A stretch of DNA of 64,000 nt from positions 2,604,001-2,668,000 of the forward strand of contig NC_052481.1 in assembly GCF_009730915.1 (NCBI RefSeq). Reading direction: 5' to 3'. Below the pieces are notes generated by a model, which was not told where the DNA came from, made no database searches, and worked only from the letters and a program-made list of their open reading frames with translations. Made by a program: the position numbers and the translations under genes. Shown here one piece after another: positions 1 through 11,818 of the stretch; positions within the stretch are counted from its first letter, which is position 1; each line of letters starts with the position of its first letter. Origin of the DNA: Dioscorea cayenensis subsp. rotundata. Taxonomy: Eukaryota > Streptophyta > Magnoliopsida > Dioscoreales > Dioscoreaceae.

Positions 1-445
1 TATTAATCAGTAGGATACATGCCTCGTAAAAATTGTCTAAAGGTTAATGTGAATATTCAAAGACAAATTCAGGGATTAAACTAAAGGGAGCCATTTGTAA
101 GATTCCTGAAAAAAAAAAAGAATATACAAAAAAAAAAATACAAATCATCTATAATAAATGATTACAATAATACATTGTCAAGTTAATCTAAAGCCTACTA
201 GTTTGCACAGTTCAACTGAAGGTTTGCTGTACCTCTTAATTCATTCCAATGAAACTTAAAAAAACTATGCATAGTTAATCCTCTAGTGGTAATCAGCTAA
301 ACAAACCTAATGTCAAATTAAAATTGGTTGGTTTTGATCTCAGTCTAGGCCTAAGTCAGTGGCATTTCCCTTCAACCTAATATCTCACACAACAACAGTT
401 CTATAAAATCTTTTGAATATTAATTCAAAGTTTATCATCTTGCAG

Positions 446-578
446 CACAACAGGAATTGCTCTCATGTTTGCTGGTCTTTACATGTTTCTATGGGCCAAG
501 AAGAAAGAGAGCTATCAAGTGCCTGATGATATTGCAAAAGTAACAGTAAATGATGTTGAGAAACCTTTGTTGTCATAG
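446..578 (+). CDS. Last exon of a putative EamA/WAT1-like (DMT) transporter, partial
   Basis: A splice acceptor (ttgcag) at 441-445 is followed by an open frame of 44 residues that ends at TAG 576-578. The first base completes a codon from an upstream exon outside the window. The peptide opens with a hydrophobic stretch, GIALMFAGLYMFLWAKKKE, then a short polar tail ending in EKPLLS. A final membrane helix with the pattern 'GLY..LW.K.KE' is typical of the last exon of plant WAT1/nodulin-MtN21-type drug/metabolite transporters, so I infer a multi-pass membrane transporter. Other DMT families, such as nucleotide-sugar transporters, cannot be excluded from one exon. It runs convergently towards the RHIP1-like gene. 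Confidence 0.45.
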
Positions 579-1444
579 CTTCTCTATGCAGTATCTTTGA
601 CGCCAAGATGTGTCAGTGATGTCAAAATGTAATGTACAGAAACTGTTGTTGTTCAATGAAAAAAATTCTCTTTTTGTTACCATTAGCATAATACCTTCTA
701 CTACAACTTGTTTGCAGACAGCAAAAGCTTAAAATTGCAAATCAATAACCTACATTACCAAGTATATAGTTAAAAGGTAAACCATGGAGATATATAAAAT
801 CATTGGATTTATGTTAACCCATTGATCAGGTCCAAATGTCCAATCTTATTAACCAACGGAGTTTCTATTTCAAGCTTGGCCCATTGACACAAATGTGGTT
901 TTGTTCAAATTTAAGCAAACAAGATTCAGTGGATCAATCTATTATTGAAATTATAAAAATAAAAATAAATATAAAAAATTAAAACAGCAAATTTAGAAAA
1001 TATTACTAATAAAGTTGTACATGGGGAAAAAAAAAGCTAACACCAGGCTCGAATATCAAAAGGCATGACATCACAGCATTTAGAAAGCTGGCATCCAGTC
1101 AAAACAAAATGCAGAAGATGACAGAAGATAACACAAAATCTGGACTATGATATGTCCAATTGTGAAGACACATGAACACAACCAATGTCAGCAAAGTCAT
1201 CTCGCAACTCAATAAATAAACCAACTGCAATAAGGACATGTCCTAAGTATAAAATTGTTTATTATAGAAAATTTATTTGGGATTTGCTGAGTACAAACTC
1301 AAAACAACAAGAAAATTTGAACTTCCTTTGTTACCATGGAAGTACATTAAACACTCTGTCTGGCAAGGTCAATACGCACTGCAATACTGCACAATTCTAA
1401 GCAGAAAAAAAAACCCGAAGGTAACCTGAGACAAGATTGGATAG
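579..1444. other. Convergent 3' intergenic region
   Basis: This stretch lies between the stop of the transporter exon (+) and the stop of the RHIP1-like gene (-), so it should hold the 3'UTRs of both. It is AT-rich with short A tracts. The ORF at 1185-1400 has no recognisable domain and looks random. No RNA gene or mobile element is recognisable. Confidence 0.6.
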
Positions 1445-4400
1445 TCATACTGAAATTCCATAATTAACCATCTTTGAGATAACTTGACGAAGAACTTTTT
1501 TGTCTTCTTTGACTTTAGAGATGACGCCAGAAACCTGGAAATACAAGAATAACATCTGTCATCGGAGCACCACCAAATCACCAACACATTTGCACACACA
1601 CACACACACATGATAAAGCATAGAATAACAGAAAAAGACATCTGTTAGCAAACTAAACAGATTATCAAAGTGTTTAATGTACCATGAAGAGAACCCCAAC
1701 ACTTCTGTGTCTAGTCAATTCACTGATAGCAAACTAAACAGATTATCAAAGTTTACAAATTTGCAATCACAACCACAAAGAAACCATTGATACTCCTCTG
1801 TCTGGTAAATTCCCTGATAGCAACATAAACGGAATTTTAAAGTTCACAAATTTTTCAATCACAACAATCATGTATGATTACAATAGTTGAGATACTTCAG
1901 GACTAGTGGCGAGATCTTTTGTCACTATTTGGCAACCAAACAAGGCAGTTTGGTAGTCAACTTGCTTGGGAATGGTGTCCAGACCTCCAATAATTACAAT
2001 TCTTGGCACTTAGTCTATTGAGATTGGATTACAAACTTGATGAAGTGATTCTTTAATATCATACTGAACAAACGATATGCTTATCTGGGGCTATAACAAA
2101 CGTCCTATCAGGCACAATTCGACATATTGCCCATCATAAAGAGAAAGAATAAATATGCATGGAACCAAAAAAAACAGTCATTGAATTGCATTTAGGATGA
2201 CATCACAATGCTAGCTTTTAATTAAATGGAAAAGGTTCTCCTCAAAAACGAGCCTAGCAAAAAACCTTCAAATTTGGAACTTATACAAAAGTTTCTTTCC
2301 AGCTTTAAAAAGAACTAAAAGATCCTTTGGGGATGATGCCAAATGGTAGTTACATAGCACAGTATTTCTTGGGTACAATAATCACTTTGCCAGTCGCCAA
2401 ATGTGAGCCACCATAAAATGTTTAGTACCGGTATGCATTCATCCAAGTATAGCCAAATGTTGTCAAGGGCACAAGATGCCCTCCCTTATATCCGCCCCGA
2501 GGCACAAAAAATACGCTAGCTCAAGTAAGGAGCATATAAATAAATAAATGAAATTATATATAATATGATATATAATATATAATATTATGTATTAAAACTC
2601 TAAATTAAATATATGAACCAAAAAAATTGTTTTAAGATTAAATGTCCAATTAGTTCTAAGTTCTAAGCTCTTGAAAATACTTGACATTTGAATGCCAACA
2701 AATTTCCAACAATTAAAATTTTTTATTAAATTCTTAAAAGACTAATTAAATATGGGTGGTTGGATGGCACCTTTTTTTTTTAAAGTTTACTATTTCTAAA
2801 ACAAAATTAAATAGATGTCCTTTTTATTTTTACTCTAAAAACTATTCTAAAAAATAAAAATAAAAAAAGTCCAATGATTAAAATTTTTATTAGAATCTTA
2901 AAAGCATAATTAAATATGAGTGGTTGGCTTGCACTTTTTTCCAAAAGTTTGTTCTTTTCTCTTTTTTTACAAATTTATTATTGTCTAAAACAGCATTAAA
3001 TATGTCTTATTTATTTATTTATTTTTACCCTAAAAACTAATCTAAAAACTAAAGACAAATAGACAATCATCAGTCAATTTCAATCAAACAAGCTTTTTTA
3101 GCGCTTTTCAAGGCACAAAAGCACAAAAAAACATGCACTCTTCGAAGGCGCCTCGCTTGGATAAGCTTAAGGTGCTTATCATGAAAAACGCTACGCCTTA
3201 GCACCTAAGAAGCACCTTGACAACAATGGTATAGCCAAGAGTTAACCTCCTATGTTACTTCTTTACAATAGTGTGTAATTTAGCATCAAACTTGATAGGT
3301 GTGGTTAGTTGTAGATAAAGATGTGGAGTTAAACGAATATGTTACAAATATTTAGTTGGAGGAAAATTGTTATTTGAGTGATCAAAGTTTCGCTTAATTA
3401 ATACTAATACAAACTAAATAATTTCAATTTAAAATTTCAATTTTTCTAAATAACAACTAATATTATTAATATTAAAAAAATTTAAATCAATCCTTAAAAA
3501 TATTTATTTGAAACATAAAAACTTTATAAAAATAAGTTTATCACTTGTTCTATGTTGTTTGGTTGGGGGAGGAGTACTTCTCCACTAACCAAACATGATA
3601 TAGAGGTCTGCACTATGTTTTTCCATCATGTAAAGCTTAAAAGATCTACTCATACATGCACTCAAGAGAATACTATCCACAAATTTAGAAAAAAATGGCA
3701 AAACAATGGAAAAGGCCCGATAAAAGCATTAGGTAAAACAAAAGGAGGGGATAGTTCAATAAAATAAGTTGCAGACCATACCTGAGATCGATATTCAGAT
3801 GCTTCTCTTCTGGGAAGTTCACTAATAAACTCTTTCAGACCTGAAACATTTCAAACCCAATTTGATGAAGCAGGGAAGAACAGATTCCTCAAGGTAACCT
3901 AATTTTACCAGAACTTTTTACACAAAAAAGAAAATTCTACTATATACCCATTGCTTCTCTTTCAAGTTTGTCGATGTAACGTAATTCCCTATGAATTTTA
4001 GATCCAGTATCTCTGCAAATTGCATAAACATAGTATTTATTAATTAGTAAACAAACAAAAAAAGTGAAGGAAAGACAATATTTTGAGACATTAAATAGAA
4101 AAATGACGAACATTAGGGTCTGGCGTCCTCTTTCCATTTCATTTTGGGCATTTGAAGCTCTTTCCTGCAAAGCACAGGATGATGCAATCAGTCAACAATA
4201 CGGGTTTTTATATAAAATCCACAAGGAGGCAATGGCACAAGAGTATTTCTTGATTAAGAAAAAACTTAAAATGCACCTGATATCTTTCTACCCTTGGCCA
4301 GTTACAAAAAACATTACTTGCACTGTGAAGATGGCTCAAAGAAGTTAACAAGGTAAGTTACCAGCTTAACCAATTCAAATTTTGTTATGGTGAGGTTCCA

Positions 4401-7369
4401 TAAAAAGTAAAAATGTTAAAAAGAAAAAATTGTGAATTCCGAAGCTCTAATTGATTTAAGCAGTAACTATCAATCAGATAAATATTTAATATAAAGAGCA
4501 AAAAACAAAGTGATAAAAAAAGTAGTAAAGTAATGCCATAATGTAGGCTATAATTGCTCAAAATTAGTGTAACACAAAGAACAAGATAAAAATAATTTCC
4601 AAACTTTGTAAAAATGTGTTTTCTTCACGAAATTATATGGATTAAAAAATGTTGAATTAAAAAAAAAACACTATGAAGTAAAATGGTAAAAATAGTTTTT
4701 TCAAAAATTTAAAAACAGAAAACCAATTCAATTCATATGATGGTAGATAATGAGTAAACCTCAACAAACAACACTACCTCAAATTTCTTTATATCATTCT
4801 TCACGCTATTGACAGATTGTCGTAACTGATTCACTTTAGCTTCAGCTTGAGAGAGCAAAAACTACAAAGAAAGCACTATGGATAAATGTATCATATCCTT
4901 GTCATTAAAAGCTATAGATTTTGATAGGAAAAAATATTTAGAGGATAGCATACAATATTCTGGAACATTTTGAAAAACATGCCAAGGCAACAAATGACAA
5001 CATAGTACAGGTGTAAGTCACAAAGAATTTAAAGAAATACATCTTGTTCATCTCAGAAAGAAATAACAGTAAAGCGTAATAATAGCAAAAACTTGGTTAC
5101 GGAAAGAAAATTGCAAATGCTACATAATTGGATAAAAAAAGGTATCATAAAATACATGTGGAGATATGAATATCTAGAATGATTACCGGCTTAAAAAAGA
5201 TTCTTTCTACACGCTGCACAAACTGAGCAGGGTTTTTGGTCTTCAGTTCAATTTCTGTATAAGGTAGAAACATACAGAAGGTTTTTTTATACATGCTGGA
5301 CCATTCATTTCAAGCTCTATGTACCAAAATATCAATTTGGCTCAGTTTTCAAGATTCATGATACCATATGATTGGTCTGGCCTGGCTGGCTTGGGACAGT
5401 TGAGAAGGATCAAACAATCCAGGTCCAAACAGAGCATGCATTTCTTAACATACTTAGAAAATTCAGGTTGGTCAGGTTCAAGTTTGTATTGAAATTGATA
5501 GATTAGGACAACAATCATATATATAAGGAAAAATGTTGCCCAATTGTTTCTCAAACATTTTATCAAATAACGCACATATCAAGTAAGTTTCAAGTGGCAC
5601 GTCACTGTCATAAATAATAATGTCCATGTGGGTCCTTGAAAATGGCATAGGGCAACATTATTAAATCATGAATGCTAGTAGAAGGAATGAAAATTCCTAG
5701 AAATATCCAGTTAGTGAACACAAAATTAATACCGTCTAAGAGTTACAAGAGAAGGCACATCATTACAAGAGCAAAACAGAGTTTTCCAGGCTAACCTCCT
5801 CGCTGACAAATAATCTTCTTGTATTGTGAATTAGGAATCTCCGAGGTGCTTCAAGTGCAAAAAAGAAAGAAGAAAAAACTTTGTCAAAAATTGGAAACGA
5901 TAACATCTAAAAGATCTAACTATTGCCGAAACAATCTAGAAAACCGAGACGAGAATTCAAAAACACCCACTAAATGATCGACTAAACAATTGAATAAGTA
6001 TGCGTTGTTATGAAGCCTTCTTTAAATTTTGTTTTGGACTATGAATTTATTCCCTTAAACATGATGAGTCTTTAAATTTAAAAGTTTGGATTGAATTAGA
6101 AACCATCGTTGAAGTCCTATTTAAGATGATCTATTCACAAATTTTAAAATGGAGAGAATTATTTTGTTTATCCCACCTCGCAAGTGACATCTGAAAATTG
6201 GAGGAAAACAAGGTGAACTCTTATTATTGAATCATATCCAATTAAAACCTTTTTCGCTTTCCATCAATTCCTATATCCACAAGTGTGTTACCAGCTAAAA
6301 GAAAAGATGAAGCAATTTTAGAAAAAAAAAAAATTCTCTAAATTTCTAATTTTCTTACTGCTTGCACTTTTTCCTTACACCATCAAACATGTATCATATC
6401 AGGCCACATACTTCGTTCCACAAATTAGTTGCTAAAGATTGGACTGACTTTCCAACTAAAGATAGCCATTGACTAGATCCTCAAACACCAATCATGCAGC
6501 AATAGAGTTGCAAAAGGTCACTTGCATCTAGTATGCATTGAACCACTGTTCAATATATTAGCCAGTGCAATGAAAGGTCCTTTTGATATAGAAGTTTCTC
6601 TTGAACATATTTTCTGGTGGAGATTCATTTTCAATAGCAAGAAATGTTTCAGAAGTTCATGCAAGCACTAGATTCACAACAATCTTACAAACTATTGCTA
6701 ACTCGGCTTTCCTGAAAAGGTTATTTTTCAATAATATTGGTGAGATTTGCTTTTTACCCATCACTATGGTAATCTAACAAGACTACAGAGGGTCCTTATG
6801 GCACTAAAGTTCACATTGATCTTATAATTGCACAGGGAATACTTCTTCAGCATTAAATTCACAGTTGCCTCACAAATTATATTGCTTATATTGGCTTGCA
6901 AGGTTATTTTGCAAGAACTTCGATAAGATTTGCATGTTATCAACACCTTGGAAATCTAGAAACCAATAATGTGGCTTTGATCACAATGAATTACATTGAT
7001 CTTATAATTGCAGGGAAAATAGTTCTCACTTCTCACTGTATACAGACAACAAAGATAACCGAGTTTAGATGCGATGAGTAATCACATATATTTGTCCCAT
7101 TTACAGGGCACCAAAGAAAACAAGACAAAGATCAGCCATAATTAAAATATACACGACATGGTTAACATGACACATAGATTTTGCAAATTTCTCACACAAA
7201 TCCATCACACATAAACAAGCATTATCATGACCTATTATCAAACAAACAACATTAGCATTGTAAAAGGAGAATAGAAGGAAATACCTTTGAACGCAACAAG
7301 CCCCAAACTCACGGTAACCCCAGCAGAAAGATTCGGGTGTGCAGCAGCAATTGCAACGCCCTCTGAAAC

Positions 7370-7403
<34 letters not shown>

Positions 7404-7839
7404 CAAAAACCCTAAGAAATCCTTCAAAGAAAAACTCCAATCACCACCAAAAGCGACAAAGAGAGGGATCATACCTTTAATCTTCGAAAACAATTCATCC
7501 TCACGAGCAGCATACTCCATCTTGATCCATTCCACCGCTTCCTGCATCACCAAACGAAGAACTCAGCATTCTCAAAGCCAACCAAAAAGACAACGATCGT
7601 GATGAGAAATCGCTTACCTTCGTTTCGTGGAAACCAGAGGACGATGCAGCGAGGATCCGTCTTCCGGCGGTACGGGCGGCGGCGAGTAGATCCTGCTTAA
7701 GAACAATGGCCTGCCCAGCAGCGTCCTCAAGCCATTGCCTTGCTGTTGCCACTGCATCGGAGTCGATGCCTGACGTCAAGACCCAGGTGTTCCTCGGCTC
7801 ATCGGAGCTTGGATCGGTGGTGGAGGTGGTGGTGGCCAT
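1445..7839 (-). CDS. RHIP1: RHIP1-like protein (RGS1-HXK1-interacting protein 1 family), nine exons
   Basis: Exons on the minus strand are 7839-7618, 7541-7475, 7362-7285, 5848-5796, 4861-4778, 4164-4112, 4012-3948, 3840-3782 and 1534-1445. They total 771 bp (256 aa) and all phases close. The N-terminus is acidic and Ser/Thr-rich. One hydrophobic segment (about residues 99-121, exon 3) is followed by basic PRR and a long helical tail with AEAKVNQLRQS and ELPRREAS, ending in VNYGISV. This pattern matches the plant family that includes Arabidopsis At4g26410 (RHIP1), reported to interact with the G-protein regulator RGS1 and hexokinase HXK1 in glucose signalling; that role is by homology only. 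The single membrane segment and coiled-coil tail suggest a membrane-anchored scaffold. Intron 8 is 2.25 kb and contains a transposon. The start is the first ATG, upstream of a pyrimidine-rich (plus strand) leader. Confidence 0.85.
1645..1870. repeat. Three decayed tandem copies, unit about 82-91 bp
   Basis: The motif tagcaaactaaacag recurs at 1645 and 1727, with a diverged copy (tagcaacataaacgg) at 1818. Each is followed by similar text containing ttcacaaattt, caatcacaac and ctgtgtct/ctgtctgg. The array lies in intron 8 of the RHIP1-like gene. It looks like an old local duplication that has not been recently homogenised. Confidence 0.6.
2457..3229. mobile_element. Non-autonomous Mutator-like (MULE) element with 9-bp target duplication
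   Basis: The element is flanked by a perfect 9-bp direct repeat, tatagccaa, at 2448-2456 and 3230-3238. Its ends are inverted: atgttgtcaagg at the left and ccttgacaacaat at the right. The GC-richer subterminal parts (gcgcctcgcttgg, ccttagcacctaag) contrast with the AT-rich middle. A 9-bp target duplication is typical of Mutator superfamily insertions. No transposase frame is visible, so it would depend on an autonomous partner. It sits in intron 8 of the RHIP1-like gene. Confidence 0.65.
2709..3060. repeat. Internal tandem duplication (about 165-bp unit) inside the MULE
   Basis: Two adjacent copies share aaaattttttatta, cttaaaag, taattaaatatg(g/a)gtggttgg, ctaaaac..cattaaata and taccctaaaaact-like text. 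The first starts near 2709 and the second near 2869. The copies differ by scattered substitutions and small indels. They form the AT-rich core of the transposon. Confidence 0.6.
7375..7403. repeat. (TA)n microsatellite in intron 2 of the RHIP1-like gene
   Basis: An uninterrupted TA run of about 29 bp lies just beyond the splice acceptor of exon 3 (minus strand), about a dozen bases from the 3' splice site. Confidence 0.9.
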
Positions 7840-7859
7840 CGCCGACGAGCTCTCCGGCC

Positions 7860-7897
7860 TCTCTCTCTCTCTCTCACTCTCACTCTCTCTCTCTCTT
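7860..7897. repeat. (CT)n/(GA)n tract in the 5' leader of the RHIP1-like gene
   Basis: About 38 bp of CT repeat with two CA interruptions lies 20-58 bp upstream of the ATG at 7839. On the gene strand it reads GA. Such tracts are common near plant transcription starts, so this is probably 5'UTR or core promoter. Confidence 0.8.
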
Positions 7898-9387
7898 GTG
7901 AATGGACTGGGTTGGCAAATATAGGGCTTCGTTTTATGGGCTTTAAGAACGATACGGCCCGGCCCTTTAATTAGCCCATGGGCTTAGTTAGTAAGTCTAA
8001 GAGCCCATTTGGACTCAGTTGAGAAAAGTGTTTCACTTGTGCTTACTGCTTATCATAACCTGTTTTTAAAATGGGACAGATCTAAGAAAAAGGGTTAAAT
8101 CAACCAAAATTGGCATAATGCTCAAGTCATGAAAATACATGTTTGTTTCATATTTTGGATTTTAACTCGATGCAACAATATGCTATTGTTGAAATAATAA
8201 AAATTTATTTTTTATAAAATAAGCATTTAAAAAAAAATAGATGAAATTGTATGTTTGTGCTTCATATATATTATTAATTATAATATATATTATTATAATT
8301 CAAACGGGGCTGGATTAGGCCGAGATTTTAAAAACGGGCTCTTTTTTTTTAAAGCCCGATCATTGCGCTTTATATATTTGTCCAAGTTTTTTAATTTTTG
8401 GGTAGGTCTTCAATTTGAGTGGCTAGTCCGATCCTTGGTTAGGTCAAAATTTTCATTTTAAAAAAGTACGTCTTTGCTAACAATGTTCTTTTCATTTAAT
8501 CTGATAGCATTCTGTTGGATAGAAATAGAATTGATAAATATTAATAACTCTTGGATAGAGCATTAAAATGAAAAAAATCCATTAGATGATGACTAATTAG
8601 TTTTTATGCTATCTCCAAAGATAATCTACAATTCAAAATATCTTTTCATGTATTTTTTATGAACCAATATTTATATACAGGAGGGTTTTTTTGGGTAGTA
8701 CAAACCCTTTTGACATCTTTTCATATGCATAAGATTCTCAAAAAAAAAAAAATGCAAACAAAATGCTAGTCTTTCAATAAGAAAAAAAATGGGCTTATAC
8801 TGTTTGAGTGCGCATTAGAAGTATTTATTTATTTTGAAAAGTGAACAAGTCACATGCCATGTACACCGCGAAAAATTGATCATCCAGCTCTTGCGCACTC
8901 ACTTGGACCCCTGGTGGACAAATTGGGTTGTAAATCAGCTCTTACAGTCAAAAAATATTTTTTGGCACAACAAACATATTTTGAACCTTTAACAATAAAA
9001 GTTTTCATAAACACTTTTTCCAACAAACTAAAGTCCCTTTCATGAAATATTTTTTATATAAAAAAATTTATTTAAATGGATATGTAAATGGAGTTGAGGA
9101 AAAGTGAGTGATAGAGAGAAACATGGAGAAATAAATATATGAATAGTACTAGTAACAGTGTCAAAAAAATTGTACTGGGTTCTCAAACAGATTGGTAGGT
9201 TTTGTTTTGTTTACTGCACATCTCACTTTTCATTGTATAACTATTTAATATGTTCATGCACTATTTATAAAGACAGTAATACTATTTCATATTTCAGTGC
9301 AATTTGAATGGAAATTGCTCTTCACTATATCAAGCTATGATGTTAACGGTTGGATTGAAATCCAACGGTTCAGCACGATGGCATGGC

Positions 9388-9390
<3 letters not shown>

Positions 9391-9444
<54 letters not shown>
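9391..9444. repeat. (AT)27 microsatellite
   Basis: A perfect AT dinucleotide run of 54 bp. Confidence 0.95.
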
Positions 9445-9447
<3 letters not shown>

Positions 9448-10186
9448 CAAATATTCACATAAATGATGGGTTAACACTTAACTGATTCAATTAGTTTGGT
9501 TCCACCCTGATTTATAAGCCATTGTTAATGGGTGGGGCCTTTATACGGTACATGGGCTTGGCCTGAATTTTGTTATATGTGGTTTTCTGGGCATCAATAG
9601 GCTAAATAGGCTTGTTTTGTTTGGGTTTTACCTTTTTTGAAATTTAGTAGTGAAGAATTATTCTTTTTTATTTGTATTTATAATTATTTTATTTCATTTT
9701 TTTTAATTTTGAACACATATATAAAAATAAATTATATTATATTTTTCAAAATTATTTTTACCAAAACTACTCACCCCATTTTAGGTTTTTTTAAAACCAC
9801 ACCAAATTTGCTTATTTTATATTTTAAAAATAAAAAGTTGTTATCCTTTCCAATATATGTATATATATATATATATATTTATTTATTTATTTATTTATTT
9901 ATTAACAAATAGGCGTTCTTAGAAGCACAAAACACATTCATAACCAAAGAACTTGAAAATACTACTTATTTCCATTGCAATGAAATAATAATTAATATAT
10001 AAAAAATCAATTACACTTACTCATATTAGTTAATACCCAAAATATCACCCAAATTCCTAAACATAAACCAAACAATCTATTATTTGTTAATAATATAATT
10101 TTAGTATTATTTTTTAACAGACAAGTTGAACATTCCAACCTTTTCCCAAAATATCATTTTTTTTTTAAATTGAGTGAGTAAATCAC

Positions 10187-10218
<32 letters not shown>

Positions 10219-10612
10219 TAAAAAAAGTTACATGGATGTACAAAGGAAAAAAAAACTACAACTCCAGCAGCAGTGAATAAAAACTGAGAAATTTTAGAAA
10301 TAACAGAAGATATATGTAATAAATAAAATGTTATTTTTTGGACGACAATAAAAAAGAGTTTTCAATTTAAACAGTATTGTCTACAGTGAATTCTCCTGTA
10401 TTTTTTATTATTATTATTATAGAATCATGTACAAACCACAAGTAAGATTTAAACACTCAACTTTTGAAATGTGAAAATATATTACCAACTTATTCTATTA
10501 CGGAAGTGATAACTCTCATATTAAATGTTTTTTAAAAAATAATAACGAGAATAATATAGACAAACCATAAAAAAAATTTAAACACTTGATTCTTGAGATA
10601 GAAAAATAAAAA

Positions 10613-10912
10613 TATAATATCCAAATTGGTCCCTCTATTTTCTCTCTCCTCTTTCTGTCTCTATACTTAGAAATGCGCCACACTAATCTCTCTACTCTTG
10701 AAAATAACCCAATTTAGTCCTTTCATCCTTAATCTCTTCCTATTTAGTCCATCTCATATTGAAAAATACAGCCAATAATTGACATATTTTAAAGTAAAAG
10801 GGACTAAGTAGAATCATTTTCAAGAGTAGAAGACCTATTTGGGAGCATTTCTGAGTTGACGTACCAAAAGTGAAGAGAGAGAAAAGCAGAGGGATCAATT
10901 CAGATATTATAC
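10613..10912. mobile_element. Foldback MITE, 'ggtccctctatttt' family, diverged copy
   Basis: The two arms are inverted copies. The left arm contains tataatatccaaattggtcc, ctctctactcttgaaaat and tttagtcc. The right arm contains the reverse complement, with ggactaag, attttcaagagtagaag and gagggatcaattcagatat. Arms differ at many sites, so the copy is old. It resembles the two elements at 26714-27026 and 27384-27699 in its terminal text. Exact ends and target duplication are not clear. Confidence 0.6.
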
Positions 10913-11280
10913 TAAAAATAAAATACCAACTACCTTGTTGGAGTAAAAGTAAGTGTATTTATAATTATAATAATAATAATAATAATAATAATAAAGAAGT
11001 CATGCAGGGGGGGTTTCTGGATTTAGCCTGCAGCTGTCTCCTTACCATCACTGTACTCTTGTCTCTCACTTCCTTTCTCTCAATCCCATGAAAATGGAAT
11101 ATGGAAAATACAAATCTTTCAAAACAGTATCATATGCAACACCCATTTAATGCTCTAAAGAAAAATTAAAAAGCCTTCTTCTGTTGATGTGGGGACTCTT
11201 ACTGTCTTACTACACCACAAACAAAAGCACATGCACATCCAGATCTAAATCAAATCCCTCTCAACACTTCCAACAATTCC

Positions 11281-11281
11281 T

Positions 11282-11312
<31 letters not shown>

Positions 11313-11313
11313 C
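11281..11313. repeat. (CTTT)n microsatellite in the trihelix gene leader
   Basis: About eight CTTT units lie 58-90 bp upstream of the ATG at 11371, probably within the 5'UTR. Confidence 0.8.
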
Positions 11314-11370
11314 CCCATCCTCAACACAAATTTTTATTTTGAAAAAAAAAAATTAAAAATAGAAATAAAA

Positions 11371-11785
11371 ATGCAACATGGATATGGAGATGAAGATGTA
11401 AGTGGATGTGGAGTTTCAGGAATTCACTACTCCATTTCCAATCCTAATCCTAGCACTACTCCTCACTACATGCAACACCAAATGCAGCATTTATCTTATT
11501 TTAGTCCCATCCCTGTGTCTCAACAAGTCCATCTCTTTCAAGATCTCAATGAAGAACAAGAGTCCTCAATAAAAGAACCATTTTGGTATGTACATATATA
11601 TATTCATGTTTGTTTCATTTATATTTATTTGCCTTTTAATATATATATATATATATATATATTGATTGCATGTAGGAGGCCATTGGACTTGGATTACAAA
11701 AAGGAGAAGGATAACTACAAGATCTTTAGTGAGCTTGAAGCCATTTGCAAGCCTACTAGTGCTAATGCAATTGCACAAAATGATG

Positions 11786-11818
<33 letters not shown>

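Larger units (their letters stand above)
7898..11370. other. Divergent intergenic region (RHIP1-like / trihelix promoters)
   Basis: This 3.5-kb AT-rich region contains the upstream regions of two divergently transcribed genes. It holds (TA)n tracts at 9391-9444, 9858-9880 and about 10194-10219, an (AAT)n run near 10965-10995, an inverted-repeat element at 10613-10912 and a (CTTT)n run at 11281-11313 directly upstream of the trihelix ATG. ORFs at 8255, 8854, 9637 and 10870 show no domain and are judged random. Confidence 0.6.

Noticed and set aside
1369-1641. 90-aa minus-strand ORF overlapping the last RHIP1-like exon
   Set aside because: It is in a different frame from the exon that completes the conserved C-terminus (ending NYGISV), and part of it is a (CA)n run.
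5191-5262. Candidate extra exon between exons 4 and 5 of the RHIP1-like gene (minus strand, bounded by AG and GT)
   Set aside because: Its length (68 bp) is not a multiple of three and the frame carried over from exon 4 hits TGA after three codons. Exon 4 joins exon 5 in phase without it.
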